From: Spirochaetaceae bacterium
Lineage (GTDB): Bacteria > Spirochaetota > Spirochaetia > Treponematales > Rectinemataceae
Reading direction: 5' to 3'
DNA: 59,719 bases
Assembly (NCBI GenBank): GCA_025355995.1
Contig: JANXYQ010000050.1
Location: 1 to 59,719 of the forward strand
The position numbers and the translations under genes were made by a program. This document shows positions 32,017 through 41,123 of this stretch, in pieces. The stretch's first letter is position 1, and each line of letters starts with the position of its first letter. The notes below the pieces were generated by a model. It ran no database searches, had not been told where the DNA came from, and worked only from the letters and a program-made list of their open reading frames with translations.

Positions 32017-32847
32017 TTACGATTTTACCGCGCCGGCTACCATGCCGGACACGATCTTCTTATTGAAGAAAATGAAAAAGATCAATGGCGGAATCGAGAT
32101 AAGCAATATATCCGCGAACAGGAGGTTCCATTTATTGAGGTAGGTGCTGATGAAATTATACAGCGTCAGCTGGACTGTCACGTTCTTGGACCCCGGGAGG
32201 AAGTACAGGGGATTCACGAAATCATTGAAGACGGAAATGGATGTGATGATCGCGATCGTAGCGGAGACGGGCTTCATGAGGGGGAAGATCACCTTCATGA
32301 AGAGGTCGAACCCCGTACAGCCATCGATGAAGGAAGCCTCGTCCAACTCCCTAGGAATCGAGCCCATATACCCCCTGTAAAGGAGCACGGAGAAGGGGAA
32401 GGCGAGCGCGGCCTCGACGAGGACGAGGCCCATCATGTTCTTGTAGAGGCCGATGGTCTTTAATACCCATATGGTCGGGACCACGGCCGGTGGGATCATG
32501 AGCCCCGCAAGAACCAGGAAATTTATCCAGGAAATTCCCCTGCCCTTTCTGCGCTCCAGGACGAAGCCGGCCGTGGACGATATCCCGAGGAGGACTGCTA
32601 TGGAGACGATTGTGATGATCGCGCTGTTGAGGAAGGCCCTGATCAGCATGTAACTGGATTGCGCGATCACGCTGGAAAAATTGGCGAGATACTGAGTGTT
32701 CGCCGCGGGGGCTATGCTCATCTGGGCCGCGGCGGCCGAGCTCTTGCCCGCGTTGGTGAGGACGTATGAGATGGGCACTCCGAAAATGGCCAGGGCGAGC
32801 AGTACCGCGACGGTCTCGACGGCCAAGCGCGCGATCTTCCTTTTCAT
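32017..32847 (-). CDS. Sugar ABC transporter permease (MalG/LacG type)
   Basis: 276 residues with six membrane spans. The EAA loop that contacts the ATPase is seen as DEASFIDGCTGFDLFMKVIF, and the end AGAVKS is typical of MalG-type subunits. It pairs with the upstream permease, with the two genes overlapping by 4 bases. There is no ATPase gene in the locus, so the transporter probably borrows a shared ATPase such as MsmK/UgpC. Imports the sugar handled by the rhamnosidase and GH3 enzymes. Confidence 0.92.
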   Translation of the reverse strand: MKRKIARLAVETVAVLLALAIFGVPISYVLTNAGKSSAAAAQMSIAPAANTQYLANFSSVIAQSSYMLIRAFLNSAIITIVSIAVLLGISSTAGFVLERRKGRGISWINFLVLAGLMIPPAVVPTIWVLKTIGLYKNMMGLVLVEAALAFPFSVLLYRGYMGSIPRELDEASFIDGCTGFDLFMKVIFPLMKPVSATIAIITSISVFNDFVNPLYFLPGSKNVTVQLTLYNFISTYLNKWNLLFADILLISIPPLIFFIFFNKKIVSGMVAGAVKS

Positions 32848-33710
32848 AAATCCACCTCGACCTTGGTGAGGAAGCGATACATGGGCACCGCGATGATGGA
32901 GACGATGACGAAAAGCACGACATTGCCGGCTGTGGAGATCCCGTAGAACCCGCCCTGGAGCTGCTTGTAGATGATCGAGGCGATCAGGTCGCTGGTGAAA
33001 CCGGGTCCGCCCTTGGTCATTACCCAGATGAGATCGAACGAGCGGATGCCCCCGATGAAGGCCAGCATGATCACGGAGTTCATAGAGGAGCGAGAGAGGG
33101 GCAGGGTGATATATCGGAGCTTATGGAAGGCCGTGCCCCCGTCGATCATCAAGGCCTCGTAATAGTGCTGTGGTATGGCCTGTATCCCCGCTATGAAGAT
33201 GGTCATCGCGATGCCCACGCCCTTCCAAACGTCCACCAGCACTACCGAGAACAGGGCCATCCTCGGATTGCCAAGCCAGTCGGGCCCTTTTATGCCGATT
33301 GCCGCCAGGCATGTATTGATGAGGCCGTGCGAGGGATGCATCAGGCTGCCGAAGATGATGCCTACCGCGATCGTGCTCAGGATATTCGGGAAATAGATCA
33401 TCGATCGCAGGAAGCCCTTGGTCTTCAGGTCGGTGCAGAGGAAGGCGGCGAGCAGGAAGCCGATTACCACCTTAAGGGCACAGGTCGCCGTCGCGTAGAC
33501 CAGGGAATTCCTGAGCCCTATATTGAGGGAGGGCTCGGTCAGGAAGATCTTGAAATTGTCGAGGCCGGTGAATTTCCAATCGGAGAGCGTCCAGATCGTC
33601 AGGCTGAAGAAGAAGGACAGGAAAGTCGGCGCGAGGAAGAAGAGGACGTAGACGATCGCCGCGGGAATGAAGAATTTATACGAGTACAATCTCGAAGTTA
33701 GGCTGGGCAT
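32844..33710 (-). CDS. Sugar ABC transporter permease (MalF/UgpA type)
   Basis: 288 residues, six spans, CUT1 family. The EAA loop is YEALMIDGGTAFHKLRYITL, and SLNIGLRNSLVYATATCALKV precedes the core. It lies 70 bases after the binding-protein gene, with a strong hairpin between, and overlaps the second permease by 4 bases. Confidence 0.92.
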   Translation of the reverse strand: MPSLTSRLYSYKFFIPAAIVYVLFFLAPTFLSFFFSLTIWTLSDWKFTGLDNFKIFLTEPSLNIGLRNSLVYATATCALKVVIGFLLAAFLCTDLKTKGFLRSMIYFPNILSTIAVGIIFGSLMHPSHGLINTCLAAIGIKGPDWLGNPRMALFSVVLVDVWKGVGIAMTIFIAGIQAIPQHYYEALMIDGGTAFHKLRYITLPLSRSSMNSVIMLAFIGGIRSFDLIWVMTKGGPGFTSDLIASIIYKQLQGGFYGISTAGNVVLFVIVSIIAVPMYRFLTKVEVDL

Positions 33711-33726
33711 GCGCGTCTCCCGCTCA

Positions 33727-33763
33727 ATGCCGCGCCGAAGGCCAAAGGCTTTCGGCGCGGCAT
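33727..33763 (-). other. Intercistronic hairpin between the binding protein and permease genes
   Basis: Bases 33727-33743 pair with 33747-33763: a 17-base-pair stem (one G-U wobble) closed by AAA. No T-run follows in the minus-strand direction, so it is not a full terminator. It is placed as in many sugar operons where such a hairpin protects the abundant binding-protein mRNA and lowers permease expression. Confidence 0.75.
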
Positions 33764-33780
33764 TCCATCAGTCCTGAATC

Positions 33781-35049
33781 TCACCAGCCGGGAAGCATGA
33801 GCTGCTTGGCCTGCTTCTCGACGTCGCGGTCGTACTCCGCGGCGCATTCCGCCGGGGTCTTGAGCCCCATTCCCGCCTCCACGCATATCTGCGGGAGATT
33901 GGGTCCCTTGACGGGCGAGAGGAACTCGAGGGCGGGCGCGGTCTTGTTGGCGTTGATGTAGGTGATCGCATCCTTGGTCGCGGGGAAGAGACCCTCGGGC
34001 ATCTTCACGTTCTTGATCGCGAAGGCGCCGTCGGGAGCGCCGACGCTCATGTAGGCGGCGAGGCCCTCGGCCGAGACGAAGAAGTCCAGGAACTTCTTGG
34101 CCGCATCGATTTTCTTGGAAGTCTTGGGGATGGAGATATTGGTGGGCATCCACAGGGTAACGCCGTTCTTGTCGGCTGAGTCGCCGGGCTGCGCGAAGAA
34201 ACCGATGTCCTTCATCTTGTCGGGGAAGTTCTGGTTTATCGATGCCAGCACCCAGGTGGCCATGGGATAATGCGCGCCCTCGCCGTTGGCGAGCATCGCC
34301 TGCGCATTGTCATAGGTGGTCGCCATGGGGTCTTTATTAATATACCCCTTGGTGAACATCTCCTGGATCTTCTCGAAGCCTCGGAGCGCCGCGGGGGTGG
34401 TCGCGAATTTGGCCTTGTTGGCCGTGTAGTCCTGGGCGAACTTCGGGTAGGCTGCCTGCAGGTTGTAATAGTCGGCCAGGAAGAGGAGCTGGGCCGTCCA
34501 GTCGTCCTTGTAGGATACGATCACCGCCACCTTGCCGGCGGCCTTGATCTTGTCGCAGTTGGCCGTGAACTCCTTCCAGGTCTTGGGAACCTTGAGGCCC
34601 AGCTCGGCGTACACTTTCTTGTTGTAGAGGATGCCGCCCGCGGGTATCGGCTGATAGGGAATGGCGTAGAAGCCCTTGCCCGCCGACACGACGGATTTGA
34701 ACGAATCGAGGAGCTTGCTCGCGAAGGGCTCGTTGGAGAGGTCGACGAAATTCTTCTCGAGGTTGAGGACTTGGAAGAGGGAGCCGGAATTGTAGGTGAG
34801 CAGGTCGGGCATGTCGTTGGCCGCGATGCGCGTCTTGACGAGATTCTCGCCTTCCGAGCTCCCGGGCTTGAACTCGAATTCGATATCGATCGGGTACTTC
34901 GCCTGGAACGCGGCCACGACCGCGTCGATGGCCTTCTGCTGCGGTTCGTTGGTCCATTGAAGCCATACGAGCTTCTGTCTGTCCGCCGCGAAGCCGCTCG
35001 CGGCCGCGATCGCGGCCATGACCGCCAGCACTATCAACTTTCTTCGCAT
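33781..35049 (-). CDS. Sugar ABC transporter substrate-binding protein
   Basis: 422 residues with an N-terminal signal peptide (residues 1-21, basic start then ALA-rich core ending GFA). CUT1 solute-binding fold: LVWLQWTNEPQQKAIDAVVAAF, KTRIAANDMPDLLTYNSGS, YQPIPAGGILYNKKVY and WMPTNISIPKTSKKIDAAKK. No lipobox cysteine is seen near residue 20, so it may be periplasmic and soluble. AGGAGG stands 6 bases before ATG 35049. It starts the transporter part of the locus and is expected to be the most highly expressed gene there. Confidence 0.93.
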   Translation of the reverse strand: MRRKLIVLAVMAAIAAASGFAADRQKLVWLQWTNEPQQKAIDAVVAAFQAKYPIDIEFEFKPGSSEGENLVKTRIAANDMPDLLTYNSGSLFQVLNLEKNFVDLSNEPFASKLLDSFKSVVSAGKGFYAIPYQPIPAGGILYNKKVYAELGLKVPKTWKEFTANCDKIKAAGKVAVIVSYKDDWTAQLLFLADYYNLQAAYPKFAQDYTANKAKFATTPAALRGFEKIQEMFTKGYINKDPMATTYDNAQAMLANGEGAHYPMATWVLASINQNFPDKMKDIGFFAQPGDSADKNGVTLWMPTNISIPKTSKKIDAAKKFLDFFVSAEGLAAYMSVGAPDGAFAIKNVKMPEGLFPATKDAITYINANKTAPALEFLSPVKGPNLPQICVEAGMGLKTPAECAAEYDRDVEKQAKQLMLPGW

Positions 35050-35110
35050 GTAAGCCTCCTGTCAGACTCGGGAGCCGTTGATTCGGCCCCTCGCGGAGGA
35101 GCGTAGCACC

Positions 35111-35124
35111 CGTTTCCGGAAACG
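35111..35124. promoter_or_regulatory. 14-base palindrome upstream of the binding-protein gene
   Basis: CGTTTCCGGAAACG is perfectly symmetric and lies 61 bases before ATG 35049, between the response regulator and the transporter genes. Its central CG recalls LacI-family sites, and it could also be bound by the YesN-type regulator upstream. No strong -10/-35 pair is visible here. Confidence 0.4.
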
Positions 35125-35162
35125 CGACATGGAGCGGACGATACTCAGGAATGGATTTTTCG

Positions 35163-36659
35163 TCACTCTTCCGATCCTTGTACCGCCCCTAGGCAGCCTC
35201 GGGAATAATCCGAGGGGGGCAGCCCGGCGATGGACTTGAAGGCCCGGCTGAAGTAGAAGGGATCGTTGAAGCCCACGCACTCCGCCACCTCCTTGAGCGG
35301 CATCCCGGGATTCTCGCGGATGAGGCGCTTGGCCGCATCGATGCGGATGGCCAGTAGGAATTCCCCGAACGAACGCCCGGCGCGTTGGCGGAACAGCTTG
35401 CTGAGGTAGGACGAGGAGATCCTGAAGGTCTCGGAAAGCGTGCTAAGGCTGAGCGGATCGGCGTACCTGCACTCGACGTAGCGCAGGATGCAATTGAAGA
35501 ACTCGGGTACGCCCGGATCGCGGGCCTCGATGCTCCCCGCCCCGGCCGCGCGCGCGACGAGGGACCAGGCCGCGTCGGCGAGGGCGACGAAATCCGCCGC
35601 CGAGGCCAGGGCCTCCTCGAGGCGGAATTCCAGGTCGGACGCGAAGGAAGCGTCGGCCCGGGGCGCGGCCCCGAGCACGAAATGCAGGATCCGCCGCAGC
35701 TGGGACTCGACCGAGATCAGGGGAGTCTTGGCCGAGCGCCAGGCCGAGGCCAGGTCGCGGATCGCCTCCTCCAGCCTGTCCATCCGCGACTCGCGCAGGG
35801 CGAATTCGATGCGGTCGGCCAGGCCCTTGTCCCACGCAGCCTCCGGCGGCCGCTTGACCGCGCCGCAGCGCACCTGGGATAGGCCGACGACTATGAGCCT
35901 GTCCAGGTCCAGGCAGGCGCCGCTCGCGGCCTCCCGCAGCCGCTCGGCACCGCAGGCCTCGGCCCGTATGATCGTCGTCCTGAAGCCCGATCTCGCCGCG
36001 CAGCTCGAGTCGCGCACCGCGTCGGCGAAGGCCTCGCGGCCGATGAGCCGTTTCTGCCCGAGGAAGATCAACTCGCGAGAGTCGCGGCCGGGCAGAACGA
36101 AGAGGCCCTCCTCGCAGCAGGCTTCCTCCTCGACCGCCGAGGCGAGGCTGAAGCGCGAGGGCAGCCCGCCGTCGCGGGCGACGGCCATCCAGAAAAGCTC
36201 GTCCGCTGCGACGGGGCCCTCCGCCCCGCAGCAGCAGCCCGCCACCAGGAGCCTCAGCGCCTCGGCCCTGCCCTTGCGCTCGCGCTCGGAGAGGGAGGCG
36301 CCCAGCCTGTCCAGGACCTCGCCGAGCCGAGCGGGGTCGACGGGCTTGAGCAAGTAGTCCACGACGCCCGTATCGAGGGCTCGCCGCGCGTACTCGAATT
36401 CCTGGTAGCCGCTCACGATGACGGCCGGCAGGGAGGGGAATTCCCGCTTGAGCTCCTCGACGAAGGCCATGCCGTCCATCACCGGCATCCTCACGTCCGT
36501 CACGACCAGGTCGGGACGCGAAACCCGGATCCGCTCCAGGGCCTCCCGGCCGTTTCCGGCGATCCCGTCGACGGTGAAGAGCGGGCGCGTCAGCTCGATC
36601 AGGGAGCGGAGGTAGCGGGACGCGGCGGGCTCATCCTCGACTATCAGAACTCGCGGCAT
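35163..36659 (-). CDS. YesN-type response regulator with AraC DNA-binding domain
   Basis: 498 residues. Receiver at 1-120 with VEDEP, phospho-acceptor Asp55 (DLVVTDVRMPVMDG) and Lys in YLLKPVDP. The middle 250 residues are a linker of unknown fold rich in Glu/Arg. The last 100 residues are a double AraC helix-turn-helix (LSETFRISSSYLSKLFRQ, ECVGFNDPFYFSRAFKSIAG). It overlaps the histidine kinase gene by 29 bases. It should activate the downstream transporter and glycosidase genes on a signal from YesM. Confidence 0.95.
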   Translation of the reverse strand: MPRVLIVEDEPAASRYLRSLIELTRPLFTVDGIAGNGREALERIRVSRPDLVVTDVRMPVMDGMAFVEELKREFPSLPAVIVSGYQEFEYARRALDTGVVDYLLKPVDPARLGEVLDRLGASLSERERKGRAEALRLLVAGCCCGAEGPVAADELFWMAVARDGGLPSRFSLASAVEEEACCEEGLFVLPGRDSRELIFLGQKRLIGREAFADAVRDSSCAARSGFRTTIIRAEACGAERLREAASGACLDLDRLIVVGLSQVRCGAVKRPPEAAWDKGLADRIEFALRESRMDRLEEAIRDLASAWRSAKTPLISVESQLRRILHFVLGAAPRADASFASDLEFRLEEALASAADFVALADAAWSLVARAAGAGSIEARDPGVPEFFNCILRYVECRYADPLSLSTLSETFRISSSYLSKLFRQRAGRSFGEFLLAIRIDAAKRLIRENPGMPLKEVAECVGFNDPFYFSRAFKSIAGLPPSDYSRGCLGAVQGSEE

Positions 36660-38472
36660 GGCGCGCCTCCCCTTCCACGAATTCCAAGGGGCCGCCGATG
36701 ACGACCCGCGCGCCCCCGCCCCGCATATTCTCGATGGTCCAGAGGAGGTCGCCGCGATAGAAGAGGAAGAGGCGGGAATAGGCGTTTATCAGCCCCAGGC
36801 CCCCGATGCGCAGGCCCCTGTCCTCGGCCCCCGATCGCAGGCCCTGGGCGGCGATCCGCGTCTGCTCGTTCAAGTCCTCGATCTTTCCCGGCGCGAAGCC
36901 CTCGCCGTCGTCCGTCATCTCGGCGACCCATCGTCCCTCGGAGGCGCGGACGCGGACGCCGATCGACATCGGCCCTTGCCTATTCTGATAGCCGTGGTTG
37001 ATCGAATTCTCGATTATCTGCTGGAGGATTATCTTGGGTATCCTCGCGCCGAGGGCCGCGGGCTCGGCCTCCATCCGGTACTCGAGCCTGTCCTCCAGGC
37101 GCTGCTTCATCAGGAACAGGTAGGTCCGCGCGTTATCGAGCTCCTGGGCGATCGTCGCGGAGCGTTCCTGCGTGGAGGTCGAGTACCTCAGCATCGAAGC
37201 GACGCCGTTGCAGATATCGCCGATCAACACGTCTCCCGACTCGAGGCCGCGGTTCGCGATGACGGTGAGGATGTTGTTGATGAAGTGGGGATTCACCTGG
37301 GCCTGCAGGGAATCCAGCCTTGCCTGCATCCAGGAGGTGCGCGAGTCGAGCTCGTGCCGGATCGCCTCGTCCAGCCGGGCGGTGAGGCTGCGGAAGGTCC
37401 TGTCGAGGGCGACAATCTCGTCGTTGGGATGGTCGATGGGGCTGCCCATCGGCAGATTGGAGAGCTCCGTAGCCTCCATGCGACCCTTGATCAGCTTCAA
37501 GGGCCTCGTGAGCTGCTTGGAGGAAACCCAGGTGTAGGCGACCGAGAAAAGGATGATGAGGAGGCCGATCGCGAGACTGATGAGCCTGACGAAGCGGAGC
37601 GGGGCGAGAAGGACGCCCTTGTTGAGGACCAGGGTCACGGTGAGGCCGGAATAGGCCGAGGTCGCGGCGGCTATGAATTCGGACTCGCGGGTCAGGGGGT
37701 TCATATGGAAACCCGAGTCGCGGCCGCTCCTGAGGGACTCGGCGCGATAGTAAGCGACGAGGTCGGGAGACAGCTTCTCGCTCTGGTAAAAAGGCTCGCC
37801 GTCTGGCTGGAGCACCAGGATACGCACGAATTCCTTGCCGGGAACCGCGAGGATGGGCTCGAGATCCTCGTAGCGATTCTGGACCTCGATATACCCGAGA
37901 TCGTCGTAGATCCCGGGCACGACTCGCGCGCGCCCGTAGACGATGGTCTTGCCTTCGGACCTCCACGAATCCTCGTAGGGAGAGACGACCACCGAGCGCC
38001 CGGAGGCCTCCGCGGCGCGTCGGAGCCAGGGAAGGCGGGCGATCATGTCGGGAGTGATCGAGAGCGACCTGTGATCGCGGAAATTGCTCGAGAAGAAATC
38101 CCCCTTATCGTTGAAGACCACCACGGCGTAGAAATTCTTGTAGATCGAGTAGCTGCTCAAGAGGCTCCTGATCGTTTGCATGGCCTCCGTCGTGAAATAG
38201 GAATTGCCCGCGCTCTTCCTATCGAGCGACCCCAGCGAGGCGAGCGCCGACTTGAAGGAGGCGTCGGAGATCAAGTTGGTGGAGATGAAATCCATGGGGC
38301 GAATGACGTTGTCGATTTGCTGTCCGAGCTTGGTGCAGAGGAGCTCGTAGGTCCCACTCGCGTTCTTCTCGAAGATATCGGAGCTGTAGCGGTAGAACAG
38401 GACGGCGAGCACAGCGACGAGGAGGACTATGAGCAGGGAGTAGGTGTACAGCAGCTTCGTCTGGAAGCGCAT
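36631..38472 (-). CDS. YesM-type sensor histidine kinase
   Basis: 613 residues. One N-terminal span (about 8-30), a periplasmic dCACHE-like sensor of about 240 residues, a second span (about 280-300), HAMP (RPLKLIKGRMEA), then the His_kinase domain with the phospho-acceptor in QAQVNPHFINNIL (His near 395) and the ATPase domain (IIENSINHGYQ, DDGEGF). The PHF-type His box and pairing with an AraC-type regulator define the YesM/YesN group that senses extracellular sugars. It is 4 bases after the SDR-like gene. Confidence 0.94.
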   Translation of the reverse strand: MRFQTKLLYTYSLLIVLLVAVLAVLFYRYSSDIFEKNASGTYELLCTKLGQQIDNVIRPMDFISTNLISDASFKSALASLGSLDRKSAGNSYFTTEAMQTIRSLLSSYSIYKNFYAVVVFNDKGDFFSSNFRDHRSLSITPDMIARLPWLRRAAEASGRSVVVSPYEDSWRSEGKTIVYGRARVVPGIYDDLGYIEVQNRYEDLEPILAVPGKEFVRILVLQPDGEPFYQSEKLSPDLVAYYRAESLRSGRDSGFHMNPLTRESEFIAAATSAYSGLTVTLVLNKGVLLAPLRFVRLISLAIGLLIILFSVAYTWVSSKQLTRPLKLIKGRMEATELSNLPMGSPIDHPNDEIVALDRTFRSLTARLDEAIRHELDSRTSWMQARLDSLQAQVNPHFINNILTVIANRGLESGDVLIGDICNGVASMLRYSTSTQERSATIAQELDNARTYLFLMKQRLEDRLEYRMEAEPAALGARIPKIILQQIIENSINHGYQNRQGPMSIGVRVRASEGRWVAEMTDDGEGFAPGKIEDLNEQTRIAAQGLRSGAEDRGLRIGGLGLINAYSRLFLFYRGDLLWTIENMRGGGARVVIGGPLEFVEGEARHAASSDSRG

Positions 38473-38476
38473 CGCA

Positions 38477-39124
38477 TTATCCGAAGATCCCGCTCTTCCC
38501 CGTGTAGCGCAGCCAGCGCCCCGACTTGGCGCCCTTGGGCTCCGCGAGGAGCTCGAGGGCGTAGCGCGCCGCGCGATCCGCCTGCCCGCTCGCGTCCCGC
38601 AGGCCGTAGGCCGACCAGGAGGCGCCGGCAGCGGCGGCGAAGAGGCCCGTGCCCAGCCCCTCGAAGGCTCCGTCGGCCATGGCCGCGAGGGGACCGAGGG
38701 CGGCGTCGCGCGGGCTCTCGGGCGCGAAGAGGAGGATGGATCCGGCCTTGCGCGCCTCGAAGCGGCGGACGAGCTCGCGGGCGAGGAAGAGGGGCCCCGA
38801 GCAGCGCTCCTCGACGAGGGCGGAGAGCTCCCCGGGCCTGCCCGCGAGGAAATCGGCCTTCGCGGACGCGGGATCGAGGATGAGGATCGCGGCGTCCAGC
38901 TCGCCGAGGGCGTTCCTCGCGGAGAGGACGAGCGAGGAGGCCGAGACGTAGGACCGCGGGTCGTAGGGAATGGCCGCCACGCCTTGGCCCGGATCGGCGG
39001 TGGCCGCCGAGGCGGGGCCGTGCGGCAGGGCGAGGGCTACCGACCAGAGCTCGGCGCCGGCCTCCGCGGCGAGGGCGGAGGCGAGGGGGCCGTCGAAAGG
39101 AGCTATCAGGATTGTCTTCTTCAC
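38477..39124 (-). CDS. SDR-like protein of unknown function without the active-site motif
   Basis: 215 residues. The strand-helix rhythm and segments such as DAAILILDPAS and KAGSILLFAPESPRD recall a Rossmann fold of the SDR class, but I see neither the glycine-rich cofactor motif nor YxxxK. Start GTG 39124 is supported by a TTGCGA-17-TACACT promoter ending 7 bases before it, with no ribosome binding site. It is 4 bases from the yesM start and may be co-transcribed with it. Role unknown. Confidence 0.6.
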   Translation of the reverse strand: MKKTILIAPFDGPLASALAAEAGAELWSVALALPHGPASAATADPGQGVAAIPYDPRSYVSASSLVLSARNALGELDAAILILDPASAKADFLAGRPGELSALVEERCSGPLFLARELVRRFEARKAGSILLFAPESPRDAALGPLAAMADGAFEGLGTGLFAAAAGASWSAYGLRDASGQADRAARYALELLAEPKGAKSGRWLRYTGKSGIFG

Positions 39125-39131
39125 GCGGGGG

Positions 39132-39160
39132 AGTGTACTATGCGCTCATCCCGATCGCAA
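39132..39160 (-). promoter_or_regulatory. Leaderless-type promoter of the SDR-like gene and yesMN
   Basis: Minus-strand TTGCGA (39160-39155), a 17-base spacer and TACACT (39137-39132), then 7 bases to GTG 39124. Confidence 0.5.
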
Positions 39161-39190
39161 GGCTTCGGGTCTTTCGCCGCGGAGGTTTCG

Positions 39191-40936
39191 ATGCTCGTCG
39201 GCCTGGCTCAGATCAATTCAGTAATCGGCGATTTCGACGGCAACCGCCGGAAGATGCTGGAATTCGCCGATGCGGCGATGGCCCGCTCCGGGCCCGAAGG
39301 CGCGCTCGACCTCCTGGTCTTCCCCGAGCTCGCGCTCTGCGGCTATCCGCCGATGGACCTGTTGGACCAGGAATCCTTCGCAGAGGAGAGCCTCGCGGCC
39401 CTGCGGCGCCTGCAGCGCGAGCTGCCGCCCAGGCTCGCGGTGGCGGTGGGCTACGTCGACCGCAACCGGACGGGGCAGGGCAAGCCCCTCGTGAACGCTA
39501 TCGCCCTGCTCCGCGGCGGCGAGCTCGCCTTCGTCCAGGCCAAGACCCTCCTCCCCACCTACGACGTCTTTGATGAGGCGCGCTACTTCGAGCCGGCCCG
39601 CGAGCGGCGAGTCGTAGAGATAGCGGGAACGCGCGTCGGCATCGCCATATGCGAGGACATCTGGTGGGAGGAGCCCGCCGTGCCCGGCCTGCGCTATACC
39701 GTGGACCCGATCAAGGACCTCCTCGACGCGGGAGCCGAACTCCTCGTCGTCCCCTCCGCCTCGCCCTTCGCCGCGGGCAAGCTCGAGCTCCGGATGAAGC
39801 TCGCCGCGAAGGCGGCGCGGGAGGGCGGGATACCCGTCCTCTATTTGAACCTCCTCGGCGCGAACGACTCCCTCGTCTTCGACGGCCGCTCCTTCGCCCT
39901 CGACTCCGAGGGCGCCCTCGCGGCGCAGGCCGGCTGGGAGGAGGAGCTCCTCGTCATCGACACGGGCTCTCTGGCGCGAGGCGCGCGCGGCTCGACCCGA
40001 AGCGCCGCTCCTTCGCCGGGCTGGTCCGCGCCCCTCGAGGCCGCCGCGGGTCTCCACGCGCCCATCGAGGGCGCGGGTAGATATGAAGAGATCGAGCGCG
40101 CCCTCGTCCTGGGCATACGCGACTACATGCGCAAGTGCGGCTTCAAGTCCGCCTGCCTCGGCCTCTCCGGGGGGATAGACTCCGCCCTGGTGGCAGTCCT
40201 AGCGGCGGAGGCGATAGGCGCCGACAAGGTCACCTGCATATCGATGCCGAGCCGCTACTCGAGCGAGGGCTCCGTGAGCGACTCGGTCTCCCTGTGCGGA
40301 TCGCTCGGCCTCCGCCTCGAGAGCCTGCCCATCGAGGGGCCCTTCTCGGCCTATCTCTCCCTCCTCGAGCCCAAGTTCGAGGGCCGCGAGCAGGACATAG
40401 CCGAGGAGAACCTCCAGGCGCGGGTCCGCGGCTCGATCCTCATGGCCTGGTCCAATAAATTCGGCGCCCTCCTCCTCACGACGGGCAACAAGAGCGAGCT
40501 GGCCGCCGGGTACTGCACCCTCTACGGAGACATGTGCGGCGGCCTGGCCCCTATCGGGGACCTCTTCAAGACCGAGGTCTACGGCCTCGCGCGCCATATC
40601 AACGCCCGGGCGGGCAGGGCGATCATACCCGAGGCGACGATCGCCAAGGCGCCGAGCGCCGAGCTCAGGCCCAACCAGACCGACCAGGACTCGCTGCCCC
40701 CCTACGACCTCCTCGACGGCATCCTCGGCCTCTACATCATCCAGAATCTGGGAGCCGCCGAGATCGTCGAGCGGGGCTTCGACGCGGCGCTGGTGGAGCG
40801 CGTGCTCGGCATGGTCGGCAGGGCCGAGCACAAGCGCCGCCAGTCGGCTCCCGTGATCCGGGTTTCCGCGAGGGCCTTCGGCACGGGCCGGCGGATACCG
40901 ATCGCCCGGTCGGTCTACGAAGCCAGCGCCCGGTGA
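39191..40936 (+). CDS. nadE: Glutamine-dependent NAD+ synthetase
   Basis: Converts nicotinic acid adenine dinucleotide to NAD+ with glutamine as nitrogen donor. 581 residues. The nitrilase-like glutaminase domain (1-270) has the Glu-Lys-Cys triad in FPELALCGYPP, QAKTLLPTYDVFDE and IAICEDIWW (Cys154). The synthetase domain (about 295-581) has the P-loop LSGGIDSAL near 326 and LLTTGNKSELAAGYCTLYGD. GGAGG stands 6 bases before ATG 39191. A longer upstream frame exists but has no support. It diverges from the SDR-like gene. Confidence 0.96.
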   Translation: MLVGLAQINSVIGDFDGNRRKMLEFADAAMARSGPEGALDLLVFPELALCGYPPMDLLDQESFAEESLAALRRLQRELPPRLAVAVGYVDRNRTGQGKPLVNAIALLRGGELAFVQAKTLLPTYDVFDEARYFEPARERRVVEIAGTRVGIAICEDIWWEEPAVPGLRYTVDPIKDLLDAGAELLVVPSASPFAAGKLELRMKLAAKAAREGGIPVLYLNLLGANDSLVFDGRSFALDSEGALAAQAGWEEELLVIDTGSLARGARGSTRSAAPSPGWSAPLEAAAGLHAPIEGAGRYEEIERALVLGIRDYMRKCGFKSACLGLSGGIDSALVAVLAAEAIGADKVTCISMPSRYSSEGSVSDSVSLCGSLGLRLESLPIEGPFSAYLSLLEPKFEGREQDIAEENLQARVRGSILMAWSNKFGALLLTTGNKSELAAGYCTLYGDMCGGLAPIGDLFKTEVYGLARHINARAGRAIIPEATIAKAPSAELRPNQTDQDSLPPYDLLDGILGLYIIQNLGAAEIVERGFDAALVERVLGMVGRAEHKRRQSAPVIRVSARAFGTGRRIPIARSVYEASAR

Positions 40937-40939
40937 AGC

Positions 40940-40968
40940 TTGCGCCGCGCGTCCGCGCGGGCTATCCT
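40940..40968 (+). promoter_or_regulatory. Promoter of the small-protein/RsbU-like operon
   Basis: TTGCGC (40940-40945), a 17-base spacer and TATCCT (40963-40968). The spacer contains the inverted repeat CCGCGCG-TC-CGCGCGG (40945-40960). The leader is about 11 bases with GAGGA before ATG 40986. Confidence 0.5.
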
Positions 40969-40985
40969 AGTACCCTGAGGAATAC

Positions 40986-41123
40986 ATGACATACAAGTTG
41001 GACGGGGCGAAATTCGCGTCTCTCGAGGAGCTCGTCGAAGCCCTCTACCCACTCTACTCGGACAAGATGCCCGAGGAAGAGTTCAAGAAATACGCCGAAG
41101 AGAATGCCGAGAAGCAGCAGTAG
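40986..41123 (+). CDS. 45-residue acidic small protein
   Basis: An ATG frame of 45 codons, begins MTYKLDGAKFASLEELVEAL and ends EENAEKQQ. TGAGGA lies 6 bases before the start and a good promoter lies just upstream, so it is likely expressed. Two helices are predicted by the pattern (residues 11-22 and 30-43), joined by YPLYSDKMP. There is no hydrophobic segment or signal. It overlaps the RsbU-like gene by 20 bases, so both are translated together, and it may regulate or be regulated by that phosphatase. Function unknown. Easy to miss because of its size. Confidence 0.7.
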   Translation: MTYKLDGAKFASLEELVEALYPLYSDKMPEEEFKKYAEENAEKQQ

